Source: [Mycobacterium] fortunisiensis (GTDB taxonomy: Bacteria > Actinomycetota > Actinomycetes > Mycobacteriales > Mycobacteriaceae). Taken from it: a stretch of DNA of 64,000 nucleotides. The DNA is taken from the NCBI RefSeq assembly GCF_019050325.1, contig NZ_VOMB01000002.1:124001-188000 (forward strand), in the 5' to 3' direction. A program made the position numbers and the translations under genes. Positions 1-8,282 of this stretch are shown piece by piece. A model generated the notes under the pieces. It had not been told where the DNA came from, searched no databases, and saw only the letters and a program-made list of their open reading frames with translations. Every line of letters starts with the position of its first letter. The first letter of the stretch is position 1.

Positions 1-63
1 CCCCAACTCGGGGTAGTGCTCGGTCCATGACCCCTCGGCCGGCTTGGGCCACTTGGTTGCCAT
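1..63 (-). CDS. Rieske oxygenase alpha subunit, N-terminal 21 residues only
   Basis: Only the first 21 codons lie in the window; the gene continues past the left edge. They read MATKWPKPAEGSWTEHYPEL followed by G, almost the same as the start of the complete Rieske oxygenase at 5402-6667 (MARFPKPAEGSWTQHYPEL), so this is a paralogue of that aromatic-ring-hydroxylating oxygenase large subunit. A good ribosome binding site (GGAGG, 5 nt spacing) precedes the ATG. It follows the SDR gene (119-874) and the reductase gene (882-1937) on the same strand, so these three probably form one operon in which the reductase supplies electrons. Substrate unknown. Confidence 0.8.
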   Translation of the reverse strand, partial: MATKWPKPAEGSWTEHYPELG

Positions 64-118
64 GTGAACCTCCGTGTGACTAGTGCGGGTTGGGACTGTT
101 CGGGTGGCTGTCGCAGGG

Positions 119-874
119 CTACATCACGGCGCCGCCGTTGACGCCGAGGGTCTGGCCGGTGATGAAGCCGGCCTCTTCGGAACACAGGAAGCCCACGGCA
201 GCAGCGATATCGGCGCCGGTGCCGAGACGACCGAGGGGGATGTTGGCAGCGATCGTCTCGTTCGGCGGCAGATGTCCGGCGGCCTGTGATTGGTGCTGCA
301 TGGGCGTTTCGATACCGGAAGGGGGAATGTTGTTGACCGTGATGCCGTTCGCGGCGTACTCGCGGGCCAGTGATTTCGTCAGGGTCAGCAGCGCGCCCTT
401 GGAGGCGGCGTAGTGCGCCGCGAAGGGCGTGCCGCGCTGAGCGCTGGACGAGGAGATCATCACGATGCGGCCCCAGCCGGCTTCGACCATGTCGGGCAGC
501 GCCACCTGGCAGCAGCGGAAGGTGCCGCTGAGGTTGACGTCGATCATCTGTGCCCAGGTCTGCTCGGTGATGTCGGCGAACGACGCGTAGCCGAACATCC
601 CGGCGCTGGTCACCAGGATCCCCACCGGTCCGAGTTCGCTGCGCACCTTGCCGAAGGCCTCTTCCACCGCCGCACGATCGGTGATGTCGGCGCCGACCGC
701 GAAGGCGGTGACGCCGGCGGCGCGCAGATCGTCGGTAACCCGCTGAGCGGCATCGGCATTCACGTCGAGCACCGCGATCCGGTGACCGCGTCGGCCCAGT
801 TCGTGGCACGTCGCCTCACCCATCCCCGATGCCCCGCCGGTCACCACGGCCACCCTGTTCGTCACTTCAGCCAC
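119..874 (-). CDS. SDR family NAD(P)-dependent oxidoreductase
   Basis: 251-residue classical short-chain dehydrogenase/reductase. The cofactor motif TGGASGMGE lies near residue 12 and the catalytic Ser and Tyr-x3-Lys are visible in ISSSSAQRG and HYAASKGAL near residues 140-160, so the enzyme should be active. The start is GTG, 7 bp after the stop of the reductase gene. It sits between the reductase and the edge Rieske oxygenase, so it may dehydrogenate a hydroxylated or dihydrodiol product of that oxygenase; this is inference from position. The family is too broad to name a substrate. Confidence 0.88.
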   Translation of the reverse strand: MAEVTNRVAVVTGGASGMGEATCHELGRRGHRIAVLDVNADAAQRVTDDLRAAGVTAFAVGADITDRAAVEEAFGKVRSELGPVGILVTSAGMFGYASFADITEQTWAQMIDVNLSGTFRCCQVALPDMVEAGWGRIVMISSSSAQRGTPFAAHYAASKGALLTLTKSLAREYAANGITVNNIPPSGIETPMQHQSQAAGHLPPNETIAANIPLGRLGTGADIAAAVGFLCSEEAGFITGQTLGVNGGAVM

Positions 875-881
875 CTGTTCA

Positions 882-1937
882 CTAGTCGTAGACCACCCGC
901 ACCGTGCGGCTGGTGGGCAGTGTCTGACACGTCACCACCCAACCGTCGGCGACTTCGTCGTCGTCGAGGGCGTCGTTGTTGAGCATCCGTGCGCTGCCCT
1001 GCACCACCTGGGCGATACATGTTCCGCACGAACCGGTTTCGCACGACGAGGGAGCTTTCAGGCCGGCCAGCCGTGCCGTCTGCAGCAGGGTGTTTCCGGC
1101 CCGGTAGGGCGCGGTGACGCTGGTGTGTCCCAGTTCGATGGTCACTTCTTCGGTGACGGCGGGCTCGTCCGGATCGGCAGGCGGCACCACGGCGACGCTG
1201 AAGCGCTCCAGATGTATGTGCTGCTTGGGGACTCCGGCGTCGAGCAGGACCTGCTCGACGACATCCATGAACGGGGCGGGGCCGCATACGTAGAACTCGG
1301 CCGCGTGATGGCCGGAGATGAACTCGGCGATGCGTTGTGGTGAGACCACACCGTCGTGCGCATCGAGATGGTGCTGGACCTCGAAGCGTCCGCCGTGGAC
1401 ATCGGTGAGGTCGGCCAGGGCGTCCCGGAAGATCACCGAGTCGAGATCGCGGTTGGCGTAGAACAACCGGGCCCGACGGGCGGTGGCGGCCAGGGTCGAG
1501 TGCACCAGGGAGAACACCGGGGTGATCCCGCTGCCGCCGGCGAAGGTGACGACATCGCGGTCGGTGGCGGTCAGAACGAAGCGTCCCTCCGGCGGTGCGA
1601 CGTGCAGAACGTCACCGACGGCCACCTTGTCGTTGATCCAGTTGGACACCAGGCCATCTCGATCCCGCTTGACCGTGATCCGCAGATCGGGTTCGACGTC
1701 CGGGGGCGAGGACATCGAATAACAGCGCCGGTGCTCGGCGCCGTCGATGCTCAGGCGCAACGTGACGAATTGGCCCGCCTGATAACGGAATGTGGATGCG
1801 CTGGCCTCGGGGACGCCGAACACCAGCGAGACCGCGTCGGCGGTCTCGCGGATCACCTGTTTGACCCGCAGTGAGGTGAAGCCGTCGGCGTCGATCACCT
1901 CGGTGGCGTCGTGGCGGGGCGTGGTCGCTGTCTCCAT
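882..1937 (-). CDS. FAD/[2Fe-2S] oxygenase reductase (KshB/HmpR-like)
   Basis: 351-residue three-domain reductase: an FAD-binding barrel with RCYSMSSPP near residue 85, an NAD-binding domain with FAGGSGITPV near residue 140, and a C-terminal plant-type ferredoxin domain with the cysteine ladder C-x4-C-x2-C (CETGSCGTC) and a last Cys near residue 335. Size and order match KshB-type reductases that feed mononuclear Rieske oxygenases from NADH. I chose the ATG at 1937 because homology begins there; the open frame extends about 1.3 kb further upstream only as antisense of the desaturase. It is first in the operon reductase-SDR-Rieske. It could also serve the adjacent desaturase. Confidence 0.88.
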   Translation of the reverse strand: METATTPRHDATEVIDADGFTSLRVKQVIRETADAVSLVFGVPEASASTFRYQAGQFVTLRLSIDGAEHRRCYSMSSPPDVEPDLRITVKRDRDGLVSNWINDKVAVGDVLHVAPPEGRFVLTATDRDVVTFAGGSGITPVFSLVHSTLAATARRARLFYANRDLDSVIFRDALADLTDVHGGRFEVQHHLDAHDGVVSPQRIAEFISGHHAAEFYVCGPAPFMDVVEQVLLDAGVPKQHIHLERFSVAVVPPADPDEPAVTEEVTIELGHTSVTAPYRAGNTLLQTARLAGLKAPSSCETGSCGTCIAQVVQGSARMLNNDALDDDEVADGWVVTCQTLPTSRTVRVVYD

Positions 1938-1949
1938 CGAGCGCAACAA

Positions 1950-1969
1950 TATCAAGTACTTGTCATTAA
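1950..1969. promoter_or_regulatory. Putative operator, KstR2-like (copy 1)
   Basis: TATCAAGTACTTGTCATTAA contains the perfect 10-bp palindrome CAAGTACTTG (1953-1962). Positions 1951-1964 match the published KstR2 box AnCAAGnnCTTGnT except for the last base. On the minus strand it lies between a possible -35 (TTGAGA, 1971-1976) and a -10-like ATATTG, 17 bp apart, just upstream of the reductase start. A copy identical at 18 of 20 positions is at 6760-6779. Confidence 0.6.
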
Positions 1970-2168
1970 TCTCAAGTGGTAGATACTCACGACGGTTGGG
2001 GCACGGTCGACCTCGGTAGACAGTGCGCAGACCTTCGGCGCTGCCATTTCGCCTGCATGGCGACCCTCGATTGGCCGTCGGCAAGCCCGAGCCTCTAAGC
2101 TGCGGTCCGGCCCTCGCGGTGGCCCGGATTGCACCGCTGAAACACCGCACCCACCCGAGGACACCTTC

Positions 2169-3266
2169 ATGGCGATCGCCGATGTTCCCGCCTACCTGCA
2201 TCTCAGCAGTGCGGATGTCGAAGAGATCGCCCATGAACTCGACGTGATCCGTCGAGACGTCGAGGAATCGCTCGGGACGCAGGACGCGTCCTACATCCGG
2301 CGGGTGATCCATTTCCAGCGGGCGCTCGATGTCGCGGCCCGACTGATGATCGCCGGCACCCGGTCGAAGACCGGATGGTTCGTGGGCACGTGCGCGCTGG
2401 CATATGCGAAGTCCATCGAGAACATGGAACTCGGCCACAACATCTCCCATGGCCAATGGGATTGGATGAACGATCCCGAAATCCACTCCAACACCTGGGA
2501 GTGGGACATGGTCGGTCATTCTGCGCAGTGGCGGTACTCGCACAACTACCGGCACCACGTGTACAGCAATGTGCTCGGCCTGGACGAGGACATCGGCTAC
2601 CGCCTGCACCGGGTCACCACCGACCAACCGTGGCGCTGGGTGCACCTGGCAACTCCGTTGCGAAACCTGGTGCTGGCCGCCATGTTCGAGTGGGGCATCG
2701 CGCTCCACGGCCTGCATTCCGAGCGGCTCCGGCACGAGGCCCCGGACGCTGTCGCGGTGGAGAAGCGGAAGTTCCTCGGCAAGATCGCCCGCCAGCTGAG
2801 CAAGGACTATGTGCTGCTGCCCGCCCTGAGCCTGCGCCGGTGGCGCAGGACTCTGGCAGCCAACTTCACCGCCAACGTGCTCCGGAACCTGTGGGTGTAC
2901 GTGAACATCATCTGCGGGCATATCCCCGACGGCGCCGAGACGTTCGACCCGGCGGTGGTCACCGACGAGACCAAGGGCGAGTGGTATCTCCGGCAGATGG
3001 TCGGGACCGCAAATTTCAACGCGAGCCCACTGCTGGCGATCTCCGGCGGTCACCTGTGCTACCAGATCGAGCATCACCTGTTCCCCGACCTGCCGAGCAA
3101 CCGACTCCCACAGATCAGCGTTCGGGTACGGGAACTGTGCGAGAAGTACGGCCTGCCCTACAACACGGCATCTCTTCCGCGCCAGTACTTCCGGACACAA
3201 CGGATCATCCACGGGTTGGCGTTTCCCGACTGGATGCTGGGCATCGGCCGGCGACGCCGAAAGTAG
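2169..3266 (+). CDS. Membrane fatty-acid desaturase
   Basis: 365-residue fatty acid desaturase with the three histidine boxes of the membrane di-iron family: GHNISHG near residue 90, HNYRHH near 122 and QIEHHLFP near 300. The length and the QIEHH box fit acyl-CoA/acyl-lipid desaturases of the DesA3 type, which insert a double bond in fatty acyl chains at the inner membrane using a separate ferredoxin-type reductase. A GAGGA ribosome binding site precedes the ATG by 7 nt. It is divergent from the reductase gene, and the two share a regulatory region of about 230 bp. DesA3 of M. tuberculosis also has a neighbouring reductase, so a functional pair is plausible. Confidence 0.9.
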   Translation: MAIADVPAYLHLSSADVEEIAHELDVIRRDVEESLGTQDASYIRRVIHFQRALDVAARLMIAGTRSKTGWFVGTCALAYAKSIENMELGHNISHGQWDWMNDPEIHSNTWEWDMVGHSAQWRYSHNYRHHVYSNVLGLDEDIGYRLHRVTTDQPWRWVHLATPLRNLVLAAMFEWGIALHGLHSERLRHEAPDAVAVEKRKFLGKIARQLSKDYVLLPALSLRRWRRTLAANFTANVLRNLWVYVNIICGHIPDGAETFDPAVVTDETKGEWYLRQMVGTANFNASPLLAISGGHLCYQIEHHLFPDLPSNRLPQISVRVRELCEKYGLPYNTASLPRQYFRTQRIIHGLAFPDWMLGIGRRRRK

Positions 3267-3300
3267 GCCTGGCCGCTCGCCCGATCGGGAGACCGAGATG

Positions 3301-3753
3301 TCATGGATCGATGTGGTCGGAATGCGGCGTGTGGCCCGTCCCCTGCTCGATCACCCGGCGCAGGAGCGTGCGCAGCTGTTCCTGCTCATCGGCACTGAGC
3401 ACGCCGAACACCCGCTCGTGGGCCGCCACGGCGTCGGCCACCACCGCCGATGCCACCGCGCGGCCCTCGTCGGTGAGGAACACCTGCAGGATGCGCCCGT
3501 GCTGGGGATCCTGTTTGCGCTCGATCAGGCCCCGCTTCTCCAACGCGGTGAGGGCGAGTTGAACCCCCTGCGGGGTGATCAGCAGACGGCGGGCCAACTC
3601 GGCACCGGACAAGCCCGGCTGGTTGGTCAGTTGGCGCAGCACGCCGATCTGAGCGGTGCTGACGCCGTGCTCTTTGACCGACTCGTTGACCTCGGTGAGC
3701 GAGAAATAGAAGGCCTGTTTGAGCCACCACAGGGTGTTCTCGGTGAAGTCCAT
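3301..3753 (-). CDS. MarR family transcriptional regulator
   Basis: 150-residue winged-helix protein. Residues about 35-95 hold the MarR fold, with LSGAELARRLLITPQGVQLAL as the recognition region and DEGRA in the wing end. The ATG at 3753 is preferred over the one at 3771 because AGGAG lies 6 nt before it. The gene is only 21 bp downstream of the amidohydrolase and on the same strand, so it is probably the last gene of the operon Rieske-111aa-amidohydrolase-marR and may autoregulate it through the motif at 6760-6779. It is convergent with the desaturase gene. Confidence 0.87.
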   Translation of the reverse strand: MDFTENTLWWLKQAFYFSLTEVNESVKEHGVSTAQIGVLRQLTNQPGLSGAELARRLLITPQGVQLALTALEKRGLIERKQDPQHGRILQVFLTDEGRAVASAVVADAVAAHERVFGVLSADEQEQLRTLLRRVIEQGTGHTPHSDHIDP

Positions 3754-3774
3754 TCTCGTCTCCTGCCACATACG

Positions 3775-5073
3775 TCAACTCGACGCTAGCGCACCTCGGC
3801 CCACGGTGTTCTTGTAGATGGCGCCGTCCTTCATCACGAACCGGACGTCGAGGGTGGTGGCGATGTCCACGCTGGGATCCCCGGCGACGGCGATGACGTC
3901 GGCCAGATACCCCGGGGCCAGCTGTCCCAGCTCGTCCGGGGCATCGACCAGGTCTGCGGCCACCACCGTGGCGGCCTGTAGCGCCTGCATCGGGGTCATG
4001 CCGCGTTCGACCAGGGCGCACAACTCCTTGGCGTTCTCGCCGTGCGGGATCGCCGGCGCATCAGTGCCGCAGGCAATGCGCACCCCGGCGGCAATAGCCT
4101 TGGGCAGCATGGATTTTGCCCGGGGGAACACCTCGAGTGCTTTCTTGCGCAGCTCCGGCGCGATCCGGTCGACGGCCATCGCGTCGGTCAGGTACGTGGT
4201 GGACACCAGGAAGGTGCCGTGGTCGGCCATCATCTGAATCGTCTCGTCGCTGGCCAAGAAGCCATGTTCGATGCAGTCGATGCCGGCCCGGATACAGGCC
4301 TGGATGGCGGTGTCGCCGACGGCGTGCGCGGCGACTCTCACCCCGGCCCGGTGGGCCTCGTCGGCGATCGCGGCGAACTCGGCATCGGAGTACTGCTGGG
4401 CACCCGGCGCGGTGCTGTGCGACATCACGCCGCCCGACGCCGACACCTTGATCAGCTTGGCGCCGTGGCGAATCTGGTAGCGCACACATGCGATGACGTC
4501 CGGCACCCCGTTCGCGATACCCTCGGCGACCGACAGCGGCATGATGCCCGGTGCCAACCGCTGAAAGACCGTGGGATCCAGATGGCCGCCGTAGGGGGTG
4601 ACGGCGTGGCCGGCCGGATAGATGCGGGGACCGTGATGCCAGCCCGCCTCGATCGCCCGTTGCAGCGCCACGTCCAGCAGGTAGCCCCCGGTCTTGACCA
4701 TCAGCCCCAGGTTGCGCACCGTGGTGAACCCGGCCTCCAGCGTGGTGCGGGCGTTGACCGCGCCGCGCAGCGTCCGATACGCCGGGTCGTCTTGCACGCC
4801 GTGCATCGGTGTCGGCAGCCCGCCGGGATTGCCCGGTCCGCCGATCAGCAGGTTGAGCTCCATGTCCATCAGTCCGGGCAGTAACGTGACATCGCCCAGA
4901 TCAACGACGGTGGCCGAATCCGGCAGCGGCCCTTCGGGGTTCACGGCTACGATGCGGTTGCCCTCGACGACCACGACGGCCGGGGTGCGGACCTGGCCGC
5001 CGGCCACGTCCACCCAGCGCGCAGCGCGCAGGACGGTCGTCGCGGTGGGGGCCTCGATTCCGGCCGCCGTCAC
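3775..5073 (-). CDS. Amidohydrolase with altered metal motif
   Basis: 432-residue amidohydrolase-superfamily protein (imidazolonepropionase/Xaa-Pro dipeptidase-like). The fold signatures are present: PGLMDM near residue 66, the bridging-lysine segment KLIKVSASGG (K209), HAVGD (H250), CIEHG (H270) and CGTDAP (D338). The usual metal-binding H-x-H after PGL(I/M)DM is replaced by E72-L-N74, so the metal site must differ or be incomplete. The GTG start at 5073 overlaps the upstream stop by 4 bp (GTGA), which points to coupled translation with the 111-aa gene and the Rieske oxygenase. Substrate unknown; hydrolysis of an oxygenation product is an inference. Confidence 0.85.
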   Translation of the reverse strand: MTAAGIEAPTATTVLRAARWVDVAGGQVRTPAVVVVEGNRIVAVNPEGPLPDSATVVDLGDVTLLPGLMDMELNLLIGGPGNPGGLPTPMHGVQDDPAYRTLRGAVNARTTLEAGFTTVRNLGLMVKTGGYLLDVALQRAIEAGWHHGPRIYPAGHAVTPYGGHLDPTVFQRLAPGIMPLSVAEGIANGVPDVIACVRYQIRHGAKLIKVSASGGVMSHSTAPGAQQYSDAEFAAIADEAHRAGVRVAAHAVGDTAIQACIRAGIDCIEHGFLASDETIQMMADHGTFLVSTTYLTDAMAVDRIAPELRKKALEVFPRAKSMLPKAIAAGVRIACGTDAPAIPHGENAKELCALVERGMTPMQALQAATVVAADLVDAPDELGQLAPGYLADVIAVAGDPSVDIATTLDVRFVMKDGAIYKNTVGRGALASS

Positions 5074-5405
5074 GGAACCGGCTCGGCGACGCAGTCCAGC
5101 GACGTCGCACCGGAATCCGGTACCCGCGGCTGCTTCCAGCATTCGATCGGGAAGGAGACCGTCACCATCGAGTACAACAGGTGCATCAGGTTGAGCACAT
5201 CCTCGGGCATGTCCTCGAGGCTGAACTTGTCGCAGTAGCTGATCGCTTCCTCGGCCCTTGGCGTGATCGCGTCGTAGAACGCCTGCATCTCGGTCATGGT
5301 GGAGCCCAGTCGCTTGGCGTAGCGCTGCGGCTCACTGGACAGGCACCAGTCGGAGAACTGTTCGAGCTCGGCGAATTCCGCCGGCAGTTTGGTGCTCACC
5401 TTCAC
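5070..5405 (-). CDS. Conserved-looking 111-aa protein between oxygenase and hydrolase
   Basis: Small acidic protein of 111 residues that I do not recognise. It is predicted mostly helical, has Cys at about 21, 58 and 90, and shows no signal peptide or membrane segment. Its GTG start overlaps the Rieske oxygenase stop by 4 bp (GTGA), and its own stop overlaps the amidohydrolase start in the same way, so the three are made as a unit. It is too short and has the wrong sequence character for a typical Rieske beta subunit (about 160-180 aa, SnoaL-like fold), though it could replace one functionally or act as an accessory protein. Confidence 0.75.
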   Translation of the reverse strand: MKVSTKLPAEFAELEQFSDWCLSSEPQRYAKRLGSTMTEMQAFYDAITPRAEEAISYCDKFSLEDMPEDVLNLMHLLYSMVTVSFPIECWKQPRVPDSGATSLDCVAEPVP

Positions 5406-6667
5406 ACTCCTGCAGTCTTGCGCTGATAGTCATCGATCCAGGCGGCGGTCTCCTTGTGCAGGTGCCGCAGCAGGATCTCCTGGTCGCAGAGCAGGAACTC
5501 GTCGACCACCCGGGTCTCGATCGAACTCTGCGTGGCCTCCAGGGTGTTGGCATCCTGCAGGCCGTACTCCTTGAACGACACCGCGGCCAACTCCTGGGCC
5601 AACCGCTCCCGGGGTGTGCGGGGCTGCGGGAAGTACAGCGTGCACTCGAAGGTGTGGCTGTTGAACGACGTGGGCCAGTAGTGGTAGGTCAGGTACCAGC
5701 CCTGCCCCCAGAACAACATCACGAAGTTGGGGAACAGCTGGAACGAGTCCAGGCCCCACGGATCGCATTTGGCGGGGTTGAGGCCGGCCGGCATCTCGCC
5801 CAGGTCCGGTTTGTCCCACGGCCCGAAAAGCCCGCTCTGGCAGATGTCTTCGATGGGCTTGCGCATCTCGTCGGGCATCTCCCAGGCCCGCACCCCCGAG
5901 GTGCTCACCAGCCGGTGCGGCCCTTCGATCCGGTAGTGCGGTGCCTCGAAGCCGGACTCGGCGGCCGCCTTCGAATAGGCGGTGGGCGACTGGTTCGCAT
6001 GCAGGATGGGCGCGTGGTAGAACTCCTGGAACGCGTCCATGTAGAGCTTCCAATTCGCCTTCACCTCAGAGCGATAGGTGAATCGCGAGGTCATCTTGTC
6101 GAACGGGTAGCCCTCCAGATCGGTGATCATCGGGCCGAGGAATTCGCGCAGGGACTGTTCGGGGGTCTTCGCGAAGTTGACGAAGATGAATCCCGCCCAC
6201 ACCTCGCAGTGCACCGGCACCAGGGGATGCCGGCTCTTGTCGAGGTCGAAGAACTCGTTTTCCTGCTGGACGAAGGTCAGTTCACCGTCCAGGTCGTAAC
6301 GCCAGGCGTGGTACTTGCAGGTGAACTGCCGGCATACGCCGCTGGTCTCCTCCAAGGGCATGTCATCCCACACCAACTTGTTGCCACGGTGCCGGCACAC
6401 GTTGTGGAAGGCGTTGATCTTCCCGGACTTGTTGCGCACCACGATGATCGAGGTGTTGGCGGCTTTCATCTCCCGGGTGAAGTAGCTGCCCTTGCGTGAA
6501 AGCTGTTCCACCCGGCCCACATTCAACCAGGCGCGTTTGAAGATGGCCTGGCGTTCCAGCTCGTAGATCTCGGGACTGATCGAGTCCTCGTAGGACACCG
6601 GTCCGGTGCCCAACTCGGGGTAGTGCTGTGTCCAGCTGCCTTCAGCCGGCTTGGGAAATCGAGCCAT
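5402..6667 (-). CDS. Aromatic-ring-hydroxylating Rieske oxygenase, alpha subunit
   Basis: 421-residue Rieske non-heme iron oxygenase. The [2Fe-2S] ligands are CRHRGN and CKYHAW near residues 90-115. The mononuclear iron site is in EFYHAPILH near residue 212 (two His), with the acidic ligand expected in the C-terminal domain. Starts at ATG 6667 and is the first gene of a minus-strand operon with the 111-aa protein, the amidohydrolase and MarR. No beta subunit is adjacent. A paralogue starts at 63. The reductase at 882-1937 is the only candidate electron donor in the window. It is not close to KshA by eye, so a steroid substrate is not implied. Confidence 0.92.
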   Translation of the reverse strand: MARFPKPAEGSWTQHYPELGTGPVSYEDSISPEIYELERQAIFKRAWLNVGRVEQLSRKGSYFTREMKAANTSIIVVRNKSGKINAFHNVCRHRGNKLVWDDMPLEETSGVCRQFTCKYHAWRYDLDGELTFVQQENEFFDLDKSRHPLVPVHCEVWAGFIFVNFAKTPEQSLREFLGPMITDLEGYPFDKMTSRFTYRSEVKANWKLYMDAFQEFYHAPILHANQSPTAYSKAAAESGFEAPHYRIEGPHRLVSTSGVRAWEMPDEMRKPIEDICQSGLFGPWDKPDLGEMPAGLNPAKCDPWGLDSFQLFPNFVMLFWGQGWYLTYHYWPTSFNSHTFECTLYFPQPRTPRERLAQELAAVSFKEYGLQDANTLEATQSSIETRVVDEFLLCDQEILLRHLHKETAAWIDDYQRKTAGV

Positions 6668-6740
6668 GCCCGCTCCTCTGTGATGTGGTCAACCGACGGT
6701 GCCGGCGCGGGGCTGCCGAAGCCGGCGCGCTTCAGGCTTG

Positions 6741-6769
6741 ACGGTAGACGGCGGTTCCATCAATGACAA
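6741..6769 (-). promoter_or_regulatory. Candidate promoter of the Rieske-marR operon
   Basis: On the minus strand, TTGTCA (6764-6769) and TACCGT (6741-6746) are 17 bp apart, a SigA-like -35/-10 pair upstream of the ATG at 6667. The -35 hexamer lies inside the repeated operator motif, so a bound regulator would block it. Confidence 0.45.
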
Positions 6770-6779
6770 GTAGTTGATA
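6760..6779. promoter_or_regulatory. Putative operator, KstR2-like (copy 2)
   Basis: Read on the minus strand this is TATCAACTACTTGTCATTGA, identical at 18 of 20 positions to the site at 1950-1969. It lies between the divergent Rieske operon and the aldehyde dehydrogenase gene and could control both. One half-site is degenerate (CAAC for CAAG). Confidence 0.55.
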
Positions 6780-6812
6780 CTCTCGAAATTCGACGGAGGC
6801 GGGAGGGGCCGG

Positions 6813-8273
6813 ATGGATCAGCATCTAGGGGAGTACCTCGGAATCGAGGCCGACTGGTCGCTCGACGGCGACGCCACCGAGGCGGTCGAGGTGATCTCCC
6901 CGCACACCGGTCGGCCCATCGCCCGGGTGGCGGCGGCCGGGCCGGCTGACGTGGACGCCGCGGTCGGTGCTGCACGTGCAGCCGTCGACGGCGGGCCGTG
7001 GCCACGGCTCGACCCGGCCGAACGTATCGCTGCGGTGCGACGCCTCGCCGAGATCTACACTGCGCGCCGCGGCGACATGGCATCCCTCATCTCGGCGGAG
7101 ATGGGTGCGCCGATCACGTTTGCCCAGCGCGCGCAGGTGGGGCTGCCGACGACGATGATGGCCGCGTTCTGCAGCCTGGCCGAGACGTACCCGTGGCATG
7201 AGGTTCGGGCTGGTTACTTCGGATCGGACGTCCACGTCCGCCGGGACCCGGTCGGTGTCGTCGCCGCCGTCGTGCCGTGGAACATGCCGCAGTTCCTGAT
7301 CGTCACGAAGCTGGTGCCCGCGTTGCTGGCGGGTTGCGCGGTGGTCCTCAAACCGGCACCCGAAACCACGTTGGACGCACTGCTTTTGGCGCAGATGCTC
7401 CAGGAGGTCGGCCTGCCCGAGGGTGTCGTCTCGGTGCTACCGGGCGACGCGGCCGTCGGCGCTCGACTGGTCGGCCACCCCGGAATCGACAAGGTGTCGT
7501 TCACCGGTTCCAGTGCGGCCGGCCGGGCCGTCGCCGCCGCGGCCGCGGCCAACCTCGCCAAGGTGAGCCTGGAACTCGGCGGCAAGTCGGCGGCGATCAT
7601 CCTCGATGACGCCGATCCCGAGACGGTCGCGGCCGGCATCCGATCGGCCAGCCTGTCCAACAGCGGCCAGATCTGTAATGCACTGACCCGCATCGTCGTG
7701 CCGGCCGCCCGCGAGCAGGAATTCGTCGACGCCCTGGCCGCCCGGATGGGCGCGCTCGTGGTGGGCGACCCGGCCGATCCCGCGACCGAGCTGGGACCGT
7801 TGGTATCGCGACGGCAGCAGCAACGCGTCCGGGACTACATCGATCTCGGGCAGCGCGAGGGCGCCCGGCTGGTCTGCGGTGGGTCGGACCTGCCCGATGG
7901 CCTCGACACCGGCTGGTACGTCCGGCCCACCCTGTTCAGCGGAGCGAACAACACGATGCGGATCGCGCGTGAGGAGATCTTCGGCCCCGTACTCACCGTG
8001 ATCGCCTATCGCGACGAGGACGACGCGGTCGCGATCGCCAACGATTCCGACTACGGCCTGGCCGGTTCGGTGTGGACGGCCGACACCGAGCGCGGCATCC
8101 GGATCGCCGAACGTGTACAAACCGGCACTTTCGGGGTAAACCAGGGGTACACGATGGATCCGTTTGCACCGTTCGGCGGCGTCAAGGACAGTGGCTACGG
8201 CCGGGAACTCGGCCGTGAAGGGATCGACGGATATGTCGAGACCAAGTCCATCGCCGTCGCAACCGCACGTTGA
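6813..8273 (+). CDS. NAD(P)-dependent aldehyde dehydrogenase
   Basis: 486-residue aldehyde dehydrogenase. The family marks are FTGSSAAG near residue 235, the general base Glu in LELGGKSAAI near 257 and the catalytic Cys in NSGQICNALT near 290. I chose the ATG at 6813 over the upstream ATG at 6774 because GGGAGGGG lies directly before it and family similarity starts there. It is divergent from the Rieske operon and 9 bp upstream of a metal-dependent hydrolase gene, so the two are probably co-transcribed and act on aldehydes arising in the same pathway. Confidence 0.92.
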   Translation: MDQHLGEYLGIEADWSLDGDATEAVEVISPHTGRPIARVAAAGPADVDAAVGAARAAVDGGPWPRLDPAERIAAVRRLAEIYTARRGDMASLISAEMGAPITFAQRAQVGLPTTMMAAFCSLAETYPWHEVRAGYFGSDVHVRRDPVGVVAAVVPWNMPQFLIVTKLVPALLAGCAVVLKPAPETTLDALLLAQMLQEVGLPEGVVSVLPGDAAVGARLVGHPGIDKVSFTGSSAAGRAVAAAAAANLAKVSLELGGKSAAIILDDADPETVAAGIRSASLSNSGQICNALTRIVVPAAREQEFVDALAARMGALVVGDPADPATELGPLVSRRQQQRVRDYIDLGQREGARLVCGGSDLPDGLDTGWYVRPTLFSGANNTMRIAREEIFGPVLTVIAYRDEDDAVAIANDSDYGLAGSVWTADTERGIRIAERVQTGTFGVNQGYTMDPFAPFGGVKDSGYGRELGREGIDGYVETKSIAVATAR

Positions 8274-8282
8274 GGGGCAGTC

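Noticed and set aside
1938-3212. Upstream extension of the reductase frame across the desaturase gene
   Set aside because: The added 425 residues are antisense of the desaturase; reductase homology starts at the ATG at 1937.
5402-6667. Calling the Rieske oxygenase KshA because a KshB-like reductase and KstR2-like sites are near
   Set aside because: Length (421 vs about 385) and the Rieske-domain sequence do not look like KshA; the reductase class serves many oxygenases.
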